From: Algoriphagus sp.
Lineage (GTDB): Bacteria; Bacteroidota; Bacteroidia; Cytophagales; Cyclobacteriaceae
Assembly (NCBI GenBank): GCA_018336015.1
Contig: JAGXQZ010000074.1
Location: 1-61,939 of the forward strand
Length of the DNA: 61,939 nucleotides
Direction of reading: 5' to 3'
This document shows, one piece after another, positions 51,895 through 61,103 of this stretch. A model generated the notes under the pieces. It was not told the DNA's origin. It searched no databases and saw only the letters and a program-made list of their open reading frames with translations. The position numbers were made by a program, and so were the translations under genes. Every line of letters begins with the position of its first letter. Within the stretch, counting starts at the first letter, position 1.

Positions 51895-53040
51895 TTATCT
51901 AATTAAATTTTTGTATGATTCGACTAATTTTGAGGTTTGCGCATGCCAACCAAGCTCATATAATTCTAAATTATTCACACTTACTTTTATTGTAGAAACA
52001 TTATTAATGCACCTTATAAGGTCCTCCTTACTATTATCACAGCAAACTCCTAGTTTATATTTAATTACAAGATTTTCTATTTCTGGATTTCTAGATGCAA
52101 TAACTGGTAATCCTGCGAAAATGTATTCAAAAAGCTTATTAGGAAGACAATAGTAATCACTTAGTGAAATATTTTCAATCATGCACAGTCCAAAGTCAGC
52201 AGTTGATATAATCCCTACAACTTCACTATGTTCGACAGGTTCATGCAAATGTATTTTTTCATTAGATAATGACATTTCTCTAATTTCTAAATCGTAGATC
52301 CCATATCCCAGGAAAACAATATGGGAGTCGACTCTTTCATCTTGGAATACATCTAAGTACAAATCTATACCACGACCAGGCATTAACATGCCAACATAAA
52401 TAAAAATTTTTTTCTCAATTGGTATTTCATACTTTCTTCTCAAATAATTAGATTCAATTGCATTACAGGCTGATATAACTGGAGAATTTAAAATAACTAT
52501 ACCATTATTTATTCCATATTTTTTGATATACCAATCATGTATCGAATCACTTACAGTAATAAAGAGATCAATACTTTTCCACGAAAAACCTTCAATTAAT
52601 TTGATAATTACAGACTCAATTCTTTTTGTTCCATTTTTTTCGGATTCAAGCTCGTGTGCATCATAAACTAAACTGCAACCGGTTATGAGTTTCAAAATGA
52701 AACCAGCTGGCAATACATAAACATCATGGCAATGCAAAACCCGTGGTTTATACTTTAAACTCGTTACGATCATCTTTATATGCATCTCAATAGCAGTCCA
52801 CAACCACGTAAAAAGAAGTAACCTTATAAATCGAGGAAATACACTAAAAGAACGCGTCCTCATTTTCAATGTTATAATTTGACAATAATCAAATTGATTA
52901 ATTGACACATTACTTTCTGATCTCTCTAAACCAATTCCTATAAGTAAATTATTATCTAACTCATATAGTGCTTTGAGTTCCTTAAGAATTCTACTGTCTG
53001 TTCTAATGTCAGTGTGTGATAAATGTACAATAGTTCTCAT
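51895..53040 (-). CDS. GT4 family glycosyltransferase
   Basis: This 381-residue GT-B enzyme shows an N-terminal HLSHTDIRTDSRILKEL segment (about 5-21) and VLHCHDVYVLPAGF (about 95-108). The donor domain carries IFIYVGMLMPGRGIDLYLDVF (about 212-232) and CLPNKLFEYIFAGLPVIAS, including the conserved Glu pair region. It would add one sugar of the repeat unit. It is 3 bp from the amidotransferase start and 9 bp after the polymerase gene, so it is operonic and AT-rich like them. Confidence 0.87.
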   Translation of the reverse strand: MRTIVHLSHTDIRTDSRILKELKALYELDNNLLIGIGLERSESNVSINQFDYCQIITLKMRTRSFSVFPRFIRLLLFTWLWTAIEMHIKMIVTSLKYKPRVLHCHDVYVLPAGFILKLITGCSLVYDAHELESEKNGTKRIESVIIKLIEGFSWKSIDLFITVSDSIHDWYIKKYGINNGIVILNSPVISACNAIESNYLRRKYEIPIEKKIFIYVGMLMPGRGIDLYLDVFQDERVDSHIVFLGYGIYDLEIREMSLSNEKIHLHEPVEHSEVVGIISTADFGLCMIENISLSDYYCLPNKLFEYIFAGLPVIASRNPEIENLVIKYKLGVCCDNSKEDLIRCINNVSTIKVSVNNLELYELGWHAQTSKLVESYKNLIR

Positions 53041-53049
53041 CTATATAAT

Positions 53050-54321
53050 TTATTTTTTGGATAATGCAAGGCTAAACCATACGATTGGCCATGTGAAAAA
53101 AGTCGAAATTGAGGCAAATACAATTGCAATTAAAACAAATCCCACTTTAAATGACTCCATGTTTCTTTTTCTGTTAGAGACAAGGCTTTGTAAAGAAATC
53201 TTATTCTCTTTAAAATAAAATGAGATGTAGAGAAGAAAAAGGATGAATCCAAATAATCCAAGGTGTGACTGGATAGATAAGATCATGCTGTGAGCATATG
53301 TACCAGGACCAGACGTCAATTCATCAACAATCATATTTCCAAAGATTGGTGAATAGTTTAGTTGATCAGAATAATTGGACAACACCTCTATCCTTGACTC
53401 TACAGATCGTGGAACAATTGATGAAGATAAACCATAATTAAAAATTCTCATTTTAAAAACATCCACATTAAATACCTGTGTTATAAAATAAAATATTGCA
53501 ATTGAGGAAACAATAAATATCAATCCAATTCTAAAATAAATAGTAATTCTATTACCAATACGAGAAATCACAACACCCCCTGAATACTCATTCACTGATT
53601 TCATACTTAAACAATATAAGCTATATAAAAGCGTAACCAATATGAAAATGAATCCACTATTTGATTCATACATTTGGCTAAGAAGCGAAAGCATTACTCC
53701 AATATACAAATAAAACAAAATTATAAAAAATTTAAATATTTTAAAGAAAACAGTATTTTTATTGAAGAGATAAAATGATTGTAAAATTAGATATGACAAT
53801 ACTATATATGATATTGATAAATAGTTTCCTATTTTTTGATAATCATCTCTTTTTTCCACTAATTGAAAAAAATCTAAACTTATAATTGATTGGTTATCGT
53901 TATAAATACCGTAAACAAATATACTTATTAAAAAAATTCCACCAAGTAACACAGACACTAATAATTCACTAGTATGCCTTCTTTCTAATCTCTTTAACGC
54001 GTTATTTACAATAAGACCCGTAAAGTAAAACACTACCAACCCACCTGTTGGAGCATATACATTTGCAGCTAGCTGACTAATATCACCAGTATCATAAACT
54101 AACTTACAAAGAAAGTACAAATAAAATAAAATTAGAAAAGATGTTGATTTTCTAATTTTCCATTTGTGTTGTTTACTGTAGAATTTAATAGTTGGATTGA
54201 TTACTAACATTATCAATGCCATAAGCATGAAAACCCTACTTCCTCCCCCATAACTTGTCGAATTAATACCAGCAAACATTAATCCAAGTGATAGGAAAAG
54301 AATTAATAGAATATTAATCAT
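53050..54321 (-). CDS. wzy: O-antigen polymerase-like membrane protein (Wzy)
   Basis: This 423-residue protein has about ten to twelve hydrophobic segments. A long non-membrane loop near residues 290-345 contains RSVESRIEVLSNYSDQLNYSPIFGNMIVDEL and GTYAHSMILSIQSHLGLFGF. The pattern ...H.......GL.G in that loop is typical of Wzy-type polymerases that link repeat units in the periplasm. Sequence conservation in this family is always low, so the call rests on topology, the loop motif and position next to Wzx. Confidence 0.8.
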   Translation of the reverse strand: MINILLILFLSLGLMFAGINSTSYGGGSRVFMLMALIMLVINPTIKFYSKQHKWKIRKSTSFLILFYLYFLCKLVYDTGDISQLAANVYAPTGGLVVFYFTGLIVNNALKRLERRHTSELLVSVLLGGIFLISIFVYGIYNDNQSIISLDFFQLVEKRDDYQKIGNYLSISYIVLSYLILQSFYLFNKNTVFFKIFKFFIILFYLYIGVMLSLLSQMYESNSGFIFILVTLLYSLYCLSMKSVNEYSGGVVISRIGNRITIYFRIGLIFIVSSIAIFYFITQVFNVDVFKMRIFNYGLSSSIVPRSVESRIEVLSNYSDQLNYSPIFGNMIVDELTSGPGTYAHSMILSIQSHLGLFGFILFLLYISFYFKENKISLQSLVSNRKRNMESFKVGFVLIAIVFASISTFFTWPIVWFSLALSKK

Positions 54322-54327
54322 TTAATT

Positions 54328-55584
54328 CTAGTGATTTCTATAATTTGGTTTAATAACAGCATAAAACACAAGTGCTAAATAAAACATTGATGATAATACT
54401 TCCACACAAGATACAATTTTCAATAGGTCTAATACACTTGTGTTTGAACCGTATATGTAGTATGTAAAAAAAAGAACTGTAAACATAAATAGTTTACCAT
54501 ATGCACCGATTTTGTTATGCCCTGTCCCAACAAATACTCCTCCAACTGATGAAGATACAAACTTAAATACGATAGCAGGAAGCATAATCTCAATCATTTT
54601 CCCAGTCATGTCCCAATTTGATCCAAACAATACAGATACAATCCGATTTCCAACCAAATAATAAAGAGATACTGGAATACATGCTAATCCAAATAATATC
54701 AATGTTAGCTTAATCAAATACATCTTTGCGTCAGATTTTTGCTGAATTAGTTCCACTATTTTTCTATTGTGGACTTGCGAAACCGCACCAGAAACAAAAG
54801 CAAGAGGCACCCCTACAATTCTTACGAATAGTGAATAGAATCCAAGAGTTTGCAAACCAAACGAGTTAGCAATGAAATACACTGGAATTGTTGTAGATAG
54901 ATTCTCTAGGATCGTAGACGGAGCATTGTAAATTGGAAAGTCACTATATGTTTTAGCAATTTTTTTCAAATCAGAATATTTTGAATCAATAATTGCTCTT
55001 ATTTCATTTTTTGTACTCTTGAAAGAATAAATAAATCCTATCATAATATTGATTATAAATGACAGAACCATTCCATGTTTATTGGATGATAATAATCCAA
55101 ATAAAAGCGAACTTATTGTACCACCTGATGTTTGCAAGATATTTATTCTGTTTATGATTGAATAATTACTAGACCAGTTATATTTATATTTTATAGCATT
55201 AGTTATTCCGATTATCAATACTGCTAAGGGAATTAGATACCAATATAAAACAGGAAGATCATTTGCAATGAAAGGCTTTAAGTACTCACCAAAAATTAAT
55301 TGAAATAGAAATAATGAGAGTGATACAATTGTTGCAAAATAAATGGACAATGCTAAAAATTGATTACTTTGTGGTTCATTCTTAGAAATTAGAATTGCAA
55401 TATCAAATCGACCGCTAACCGCAGGTGATATTGTTGAGGTTACCGCTGTAAACAAAGCTAAAATTGCGAATGATTCTGGCTCATAAAGCCTAGTATTCAA
55501 CGGTGACACCAATACAGTTAACAACTGAGTTAAAAAACTACCCAGCATCAGTGTACTAACTTGTTTAGCAAAAACTGATTTCAA
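54328..55584 (-). CDS. wzx: oligosaccharide flippase (Wzx, MOP superfamily)
   Basis: This 418-residue protein has about 12 hydrophobic segments. The N-terminal FAKQVSTLMLGSFLTQLLTVLVSPLNTRLYEP region (about 5-36) and AVSGRFDIAILIS are characteristic of Wzx exporters in Bacteroidota. It would move the lipid-linked repeat unit across the inner membrane for polymerisation. The start is TTG at 55584; no in-frame ATG is nearby, and the only upstream ATG is in another frame. The gene is 6 bp upstream of the polymerase gene. Confidence 0.87.
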   Translation of the reverse strand: MKSVFAKQVSTLMLGSFLTQLLTVLVSPLNTRLYEPESFAILALFTAVTSTISPAVSGRFDIAILISKNEPQSNQFLALSIYFATIVSLSLFLFQLIFGEYLKPFIANDLPVLYWYLIPLAVLIIGITNAIKYKYNWSSNYSIINRINILQTSGGTISSLLFGLLSSNKHGMVLSFIINIMIGFIYSFKSTKNEIRAIIDSKYSDLKKIAKTYSDFPIYNAPSTILENLSTTIPVYFIANSFGLQTLGFYSLFVRIVGVPLAFVSGAVSQVHNRKIVELIQQKSDAKMYLIKLTLILFGLACIPVSLYYLVGNRIVSVLFGSNWDMTGKMIEIMLPAIVFKFVSSSVGGVFVGTGHNKIGAYGKLFMFTVLFFTYYIYGSNTSVLDLLKIVSCVEVLSSMFYLALVFYAVIKPNYRNH

Positions 55585-55623
55585 ATAATAGTCATTATAT
55601 ATATTTCAATTGAATCCTTGAAC

Positions 55624-56724
55624 CTATCTGATTGAGCTTAATAGGCTTTCACGTATTTTTTCAATAGCCTCTGTGTCAAGATATGGATGCATTGGAAGAC
55701 TCATAACCTCTCTTGACGCAAGTTCAGAATTTGGAAAATCCCCCCATTTGTAGCCAAGATCAGCAAAGACAGGTTGTTCATGTAGACACTTCGGATAATA
55801 TACTCCTGTTGGAATACCAGCTTCTTTCATGGAATTCTGAATATCTGGTCTGCGGTTGGCATCCACTCGGATCGTATATTGGGCATACACGTGTGTATTA
55901 CCGGCTAAAATGCTAGGAACTTCACAAATATCCTTCAACAACTGAGAATACCTTGCGCCAATGACTTTTCGTGACTCCACTTCACTTTCGAAATGAGGCC
56001 ATTTCGCCAACATGATTGCTGCTTGAAGGGTATCGAAGCGCCCATTTGTCCCCACATGAGTATGATGATGACGCACTTCTCCACCATGGGTACGGATGGC
56101 TTTCATGGTAGCAGCTAGGCGATCATCGTCTGTAAACAATGCACCACCATCGCCATAGCATCCGAATGGTTTGGCTGGAAAGAACGATGTACTTCCGATT
56201 AGACTGGAACCACAACTACGCTTTCCGTTTCGTGTGGCACCGAAACTCTGAGCCGCATCTTCTATGACTGGAATTCCACCATGCATATCTGCGATGGCTT
56301 GGATTGATTCCAAATCTGGCATCTGTCCAAACAGACTCACAGGAATGATAGCCTTGGTCTTTTTGGTAATGGCCGCTGCCAACTGATGAGGATCCATAGT
56401 GTAGTTCTGTGGATCTATGTCAACAAATACAGGGGTTGCTCCCACCAAAAGGATGATTTCCGCGGAACTGATCCAGGAGAATGGGACAGTAATTACCTCG
56501 TCGCCAGGCCCCACCCCAAGCGCCCGAAGAGCAATTTCCAATGAATGCGTACCACTTGATACAGTAAGGCAATGCTTCACCCCGACATAGTCAGATAATG
56601 TTCGTTCCAACTCAGCCACCTCGGGTCCCATGATAAACTGACCATGATCCAATACCGTTTGAATGGCTTGATTAATTTCGACTTTATGTAGTTCGTATTG
56701 TGTTTTGAGATCGATGAATTGCAT
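55624..56724 (-). CDS. UDP-3-keto-GlcNAcA aminotransferase, WbpE-like
   Basis: This 366-residue DegT/DnrJ-family PLP enzyme has SSGTHSLEIALRALGVGPGDEVITVPFSW in its N-terminal third, DAAQSFGATRNGKR (about 155-168) and SFFPAKPFGCYGDGGALF with the Schiff-base lysine at about 185. In the WbpA-B-E-D pathway it aminates C3 of UDP-3-keto-GlcNAc uronate using glutamate. Its position next to WbpD- and WbpB-like genes supports this role. Base composition returns to normal here, marking the edge of the AT-rich block. Confidence 0.9.
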   Translation of the reverse strand: MQFIDLKTQYELHKVEINQAIQTVLDHGQFIMGPEVAELERTLSDYVGVKHCLTVSSGTHSLEIALRALGVGPGDEVITVPFSWISSAEIILLVGATPVFVDIDPQNYTMDPHQLAAAITKKTKAIIPVSLFGQMPDLESIQAIADMHGGIPVIEDAAQSFGATRNGKRSCGSSLIGSTSFFPAKPFGCYGDGGALFTDDDRLAATMKAIRTHGGEVRHHHTHVGTNGRFDTLQAAIMLAKWPHFESEVESRKVIGARYSQLLKDICEVPSILAGNTHVYAQYTIRVDANRRPDIQNSMKEAGIPTGVYYPKCLHEQPVFADLGYKWGDFPNSELASREVMSLPMHPYLDTEAIEKIRESLLSSIR

Positions 56725-56735
56725 GACGTGATGCG

Positions 56736-57377
56736 TTATATTTTGAATGAATCATAGGTTTTGGTCCCTACCTTTAGATGATCCGGCAATGGAAGTTCCT
56801 CATCCAGATCAAGGCATTTCAGTACTCCTTCATCCAACCTATATCGAAAACCGGATTCGGGACATACCATCAATCCGTCAGATTGATCTTTCAAATACAA
56901 GCCATGCCGGCTCATCCAGCCTTTTTGGCGACCTGGATTTCCGACAATCAAAGCATAATCCGGCACATCTTTTGTCACGACAGCTCCAGCTCCTATAAAC
57001 GCATACCGACCGATCGTGATCCCACAGACGATAGTGGCATTTGCTCCAATCGTGCAACCTCGTCTAAACCGGGTTTTTTCATAAAGCGCCTGTCGATTCA
57101 CTTGGCTACGTGGATTAGTAACATTCGTCAGAACACAACTTGGGCCCAAAAACACCTCATCTTCTATCTCACATCCGGTGTAGATCGCCACATTGTTTTG
57201 GACTTTTACATTGTTTCCGATTATTACACTGTTGGCAATGAACACATTTTGCCCAAAAACACAATGTTCGCCAATCACTGACCCAGACGATATATGGCAG
57301 AAGTGCCAGATTTTTGTACCGACCCCAATTGTTACTGGTTCGTCTACGATTGATGTAGGATGTGCATAGTAACTCAT
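56736..57377 (-). CDS. UDP-GlcNAc3NA N-acetyltransferase, WbpD-like
   Basis: This 213-residue left-handed beta-helix acetyltransferase has hexapeptide repeats (GVGTKIWHFCHISSG, GEHCVFGQNVFIANS, TIGANATIVCG), then GRYAFIGAGAVVTKDVPDYALIVGNPG. It would transfer acetyl from acetyl-CoA to the C3 amino group made by the WbpE-like enzyme. A C-terminal extension (CPESGFRYRL, about 168-213) is seen in other WlbB/WbpD relatives. Its start overlaps the dehydrogenase stop (ATGA). Confidence 0.9.
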   Translation of the reverse strand: MSYYAHPTSIVDEPVTIGVGTKIWHFCHISSGSVIGEHCVFGQNVFIANSVIIGNNVKVQNNVAIYTGCEIEDEVFLGPSCVLTNVTNPRSQVNRQALYEKTRFRRGCTIGANATIVCGITIGRYAFIGAGAVVTKDVPDYALIVGNPGRQKGWMSRHGLYLKDQSDGLMVCPESGFRYRLDEGVLKCLDLDEELPLPDHLKVGTKTYDSFKI

Positions 57378-58327
57378 TTCAGAATCTCCTTAAGGTACGG
57401 ATGGTAATCACCTTTAAATCCAATGGGAACTTGATCCCTGATAGCAGCAACAGTACTAATAGCAACCCTGTTATCTTCGATACCAAAACCTCCACCAGAA
57501 AGAATATCCTCGTAAACTTTGCTATGAAGATCTGCAAACCCTTCAGAAAATTCAAACGCATCCCCACCAATATTGATTGATCTGTAAGTCCTTTGTCCCT
57601 TTTCTACAACTTCAAGGGGGAGATCAGCTGAATCTACAGACAATAACCACCTAACACGAGCACGGTCGTATTCCAGGTATCCTGCCACTTTTTTTGAATC
57701 TCGATAGTGAACTATATTGGTCCTAACTTCACCAAATATATAGTGTAACATGTCATAAAAATGCACACCAATATTCGTAGCAACCCCCCCTGACTTATCC
57801 TCATCACCTTTCCATGAGTAGTGATACCATTTTCCCCTTGATGTAATGTATGTCAAGTCTACATCAAAGATTTGATTCGATGGTGATTCAGCAACTTGTT
57901 TCTTTAGGGAAATAATTGCAGGATGTAGACGCAATTGGAGAATAGTATATATTCTATGGTCAGAATCAGCCTCCACCTCTTTCAAGGCATCAATATTCCA
58001 TGGATTTAATACAATCGGCTTTTCACAGATTGCATGTGCTCCAGACCGCAATGCAAATCGGATATGAGCGTCATGCAAATGATTAGGTGAACAAATAGAT
58101 ACAAAATCCACTTTCTTCTCACTTTGGCTTCTTCGAAGCTTTTCTACATGTCTATCAAATCTCTCGAACTCAGTGAAGAAATCAGTGGTTGGAAAAAATG
58201 AATCGATAATTCCCACAGAATCATTAGGATCCATTGCCACTACCAAATCATTGCCTGTATCCTTGATTGCCTTCATATGACGAGGAGCAATGAAACCTGC
58301 AGCGCCAATCAATGCGAAATTTTTCAT
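57374..58327 (-). CDS. UDP-GlcNAcA 3-dehydrogenase, WbpB/WlbA-like
   Basis: This 317-residue Gfo/Idh/MocA-family protein starts with FALIGAAGFIAPRHMKAI and has ICSPNHLHDAHIRFALRSGAHAICEKPIVL (about 78-107) with the EKP catalytic lysine, SGGVATNIGVHFYDML (about 182-197) and a C-terminal sheet domain. The IAPRHMKAI variant is characteristic of the WlbA/WbpB group, which oxidises C3 of UDP-GlcNAc uronate. It is the first gene of the downstream operon after a 1-kb spacer and is coupled to the WbpD-like gene. Confidence 0.9.
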   Translation of the reverse strand: MKNFALIGAAGFIAPRHMKAIKDTGNDLVVAMDPNDSVGIIDSFFPTTDFFTEFERFDRHVEKLRRSQSEKKVDFVSICSPNHLHDAHIRFALRSGAHAICEKPIVLNPWNIDALKEVEADSDHRIYTILQLRLHPAIISLKKQVAESPSNQIFDVDLTYITSRGKWYHYSWKGDEDKSGGVATNIGVHFYDMLHYIFGEVRTNIVHYRDSKKVAGYLEYDRARVRWLLSVDSADLPLEVVEKGQRTYRSINIGGDAFEFSEGFADLHSKVYEDILSGGGFGIEDNRVAISTVAAIRDQVPIGFKGDYHPYLKEILK

Positions 58328-59372
58328 AATATTAAATTTTGGATTATTAAAATTGTTATAGCTACCGAATTAAAAGCTGGAATAATGAAATAAATCCTAT
58401 CCAAGAACATAGAGTTTCGTTTTAGATCTGCCATGACCGCGTCGTTATTCTGGATCACAGCTTAGGTCATTTCTTTTGGAAGTGGATTATTGTATCGATA
58501 CATATTGACGTTGTATGAACCTACTGAGCTGACGGTGAAATCGAACCTAGATTTTGACCAATCAAAAATGGTTTCGGTTTAGAATTAAAAGTAGAGTTCA
58601 AGAGATAAAGATATCACCTAGGCCGAGGTTGCTTCAAATGTCACCAAATAAACACCAGCGACTTTCACATCTTCCCCAGACATAAAACAATCTCTGAGAA
58701 TCACTGAATAATAAATATAACCTACTCCCTGATAGGCACTTTCCTTTACATAATCCCAGATATGGAAAAGGGTAACTCGCCCCTCCAAAAGTATTCTTTA
58801 AAAAAGAAAATTTTTCTTCCGAACTCTCAGAATAAGATTTTTTGAACTCTGAAAACGAATGTGTAAAAATGGGAATTACTAAATATCGAATTGCAAAAAA
58901 TTTAGAAAGCACTGAAGAAAGCATTTGTGAATTATATGATTTGATCTATACTTCCACATTTAAGTTTATTAACAAGGAATTAATGGCATTTTCTTAATGC
59001 TTCACTTCCTGTACAACATTAAAAAGAAGTTAATACTTGCCGTATTTCTTAGCAATTACTTTCATCTTATAGTATAAAATTTTCGGCTTTTTAAGGTGTG
59101 AATTGGCAAAGCTCTCAAAGAGGTAGATGAAATAATATTATCTATGTCTAAACTACACCTAACCAAATCCTTTATCACAAGCTTAGGTCTATTGGTTCTC
59201 CAGATCATATAATGGTAAATTTAATCTGTAACTTTGTGATAACTTTTTGAATTTATTGTTATACGAATTTTAACTTATTTCGTAGTTAAACTTTAATGAT
59301 TGCTAAATTTTATGCTCTCCATGAAAATAAACTAAAATTTTACTTATCATTAGTTATATTTTGCCTGTTTTC
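58328..59372. other. 1-kb AT-rich spacer
   Basis: About 1045 bp separate the WbpB-like start from the WbpA-like stop, the longest gene-free stretch in the window. It is AT-rich and has many stops in all frames; a 96-codon minus-strand frame (58634-58924) and a 43-codon plus-strand frame near 58868 show no family features. It should hold the promoter and perhaps a leader for the WbpB-E/Wzx/Wzy operon. No clear terminator, tRNA or repeat was seen. Confidence 0.5.
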
Positions 59373-60683
59373 TTAAAGCCTCGCATCCACTTTTTCCTTC
59401 TCCAACACACTCTTCACATCAAACACTACCTGCCTTTCCGACTTCTGAATCGGCCAGGATTTGAATTCTTTGTGTGCAACGGCTAAGATAATTGCCGCAT
59501 AGTCTTCGAGTACCGGCTTGGCACCTCCATTGATTACGTCTATTCCATATTCATGCTTTACTTCGGCAGGATCCGCCCAAGGATCATACACACACACGTC
59601 CATATCATAGGACTTCAGTTCGTTGTAGATATCGATCACCCGGGTATTGCGCACATCGGGGCAGTCTTCCTTGAAGGTAAAACCTAGGATCAGCACCTTA
59701 GAATCGATCACTTTAAGATCCTTACGCATCATCAGTTTGATGACTTCGGTGGCGACATGCTTACCCATGGAATCGTTGAGTCTTCGACCTGCTAGGATAA
59801 TCTCCGGATGGTAGCCTACTTCTTGGGCCTTTTGTGCCAAGTAGAAAGGATCCACTCCGATGCAGTGCCCTCCGACCAGTCCCGGACGGAAAGGAAGGAA
59901 GTTCCACTTGGTGCCTGCGGCTTCCAGTACCTCCTGGGTATCGATACCCAAGAGATTGAAAATCTTACTGAGCTCGTTGACGAAGGCGATGTTGATGTCG
60001 CGTTGGGAGTTTTCGATCACCTTGGCCGCTTCCGCTACCTTGATGGAAGAAGCCTTGTGTGTACCCGCGGTGATGACCGCTCTGTAAAGTTGATCTACAT
60101 ACTCAGCTACTTCCGGTGTACTGCCTGAGGTGACTTTTAGAATCTTGGTGACGGTATGCTCTTTATCTCCCGGATTGATCCGCTCAGGGGAATAGCCAGC
60201 GAAAAAATCGGTATTGAATTTAAGTCCAGAAACCTTTTCCAAGACAGGCACACATTCCTCTTCGGTGACTCCCGGATAGACCGTGGATTCATAGATGACT
60301 ACATCTCCTTTTTTCAAGACTTTACCGATGGCTTCGGATGCCTTGAGCATGGGAGTCAGCACGGGGCGGTTATGCTTGTCCGTCGGAGTAGGCACGGTCA
60401 CGATGTAAATATTCGCCGAAGAAATCGGTTCCATCGCATCGGTAACCACTAGTCCTTTTCCCTTTTTTTCAAGCTCGACGGAGTTTTTTACCAAGACCGA
60501 CTTTAGGAGTTCATCCTCCACCTCAAGTGTTCGATCATGTCCTTTTTGAAGTTCGCCCACCCGCTGGGGATTGATGTCGTAGCCGATGGTTTTGAATTTT
60601 TCTGCAAACGCAGCCGCCAAAGGAAGGCCTACGTATCCAAGGCCGATGATGGCGAGTTTGCTTTCGTTTAAGGGTTTAAGCAT
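59373..60683 (-). CDS. UDP-N-acetylglucosamine 6-dehydrogenase, WbpA-like
   Basis: This protein has 436 residues from the ATG at 60683; the frame opens five codons earlier at TTG. The N-terminal Rossmann motif is [20 protein letters not shown] (about 12-31). [13 protein letters not shown] lies near 100, and the catalytic stretch with [16 protein letters not shown] (about 268-283) has the nucleophilic cysteine. NAD+ is used twice to oxidise C6 of UDP-HexNAc to the uronate, the first step toward the diamino-uronic acid. It has its own spacer on both sides and may be a separate transcript. Confidence 0.92.
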   Translation of the reverse strand: MLKPLNESKLAIIGLGYVGLPLAAAFAEKFKTIGYDINPQRVGELQKGHDRTLEVEDELLKSVLVKNSVELEKKGKGLVVTDAMEPISSANIYIVTVPTPTDKHNRPVLTPMLKASEAIGKVLKKGDVVIYESTVYPGVTEEECVPVLEKVSGLKFNTDFFAGYSPERINPGDKEHTVTKILKVTSGSTPEVAEYVDQLYRAVITAGTHKASSIKVAEAAKVIENSQRDINIAFVNELSKIFNLLGIDTQEVLEAAGTKWNFLPFRPGLVGGHCIGVDPFYLAQKAQEVGYHPEIILAGRRLNDSMGKHVATEVIKLMMRKDLKVIDSKVLILGFTFKEDCPDVRNTRVIDIYNELKSYDMDVCVYDPWADPAEVKHEYGIDVINGGAKPVLEDYAAIILAVAHKEFKSWPIQKSERQVVFDVKSVLEKEKVDARL

Positions 60684-60730
60684 GGAAAAAGTGGTCAATA
60701 AGTAGTGATCTGTGGTCAGAGTTCAGTATT

Positions 60731-60800
60731 TAGTGGTCAGTGAGCAGTCGCAGTGGACAGCTAGTCAGAAGGATGAAGTCAGAAAGCTGAAAATGGACAG
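60731..60800 (+). repeat. 70-bp direct repeat, copy 1
   Basis: This copy matches 61024-61093 at 65 of 70 positions by eye. It is composed of short internal CAGTGG/CAGTCG units, so it may have grown by slippage before duplicating. It precedes an inverted-arm segment. Confidence 0.7.
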
Positions 60801-61023
60801 TGGTCAGGCCTACCCTGAGCGAAGTCGAAGGGTTCAGTCGCAGTGTTCAGTGAACGTCATCGCGAGGAGCAAAATGACACTTAAACTTTAGCGAAGAAGT
60901 CTACCGCTTCGAAGCGATCTTTGGTATTACTCGAGAAGATTGCTTCAGGTAGGTAGTCTTTAGAATCACTTACAAGGATGGATTTCTACCTTCGCAATGA
61001 CGAATGCGAGGAAGCGATCTTGG

Positions 61024-61093
61024 TAGTGGTCAGTGAGCAGTCGCAGTGGGCAGCTAGTCAGAAGGTTGAAGTCAGAAAGCTGAATGTGTACAG
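61024..61093 (+). repeat. 70-bp direct repeat, copy 2
   Basis: This is the second copy, in the same orientation and starting 293 bp after the first. Both copies bracket a ~220-bp segment with imperfect inverted arms, which could be deleted by recombination between them. Confidence 0.7.
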
Positions 61094-61103
61094 CAGATTG
61101 ACT

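Larger units (their letters stand above)
60684..61103. other. spacer built of imperfect repeats
   Basis: This ~420-bp spacer is largely repetitive. A 70-bp unit occurs twice (60731-60800, 61024-61093). Between them are CCCTGAGCGAAGTCGAAGGG and a pair of imperfect inverted arms, CGTCATCGCGAGG (60855-60867) and CCTTCGCAATGACG (60989-61002). Such text is widespread in Bacteroidota intergenic DNA. No gene was seen. Confidence 0.6.

Noticed and set aside
58634..58924. 96-codon minus-strand frame in the 1-kb spacer
   Set aside because: Composition looks random, with no motif, no ribosome-binding context and no conserved-looking segment.
58868..58999. 43-codon plus-strand frame starting MGITKYRIAKNL
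   Set aside because: Plausible amino-acid mix, but too short, opposite to the locus and unrecognised; not enough to call a gene.
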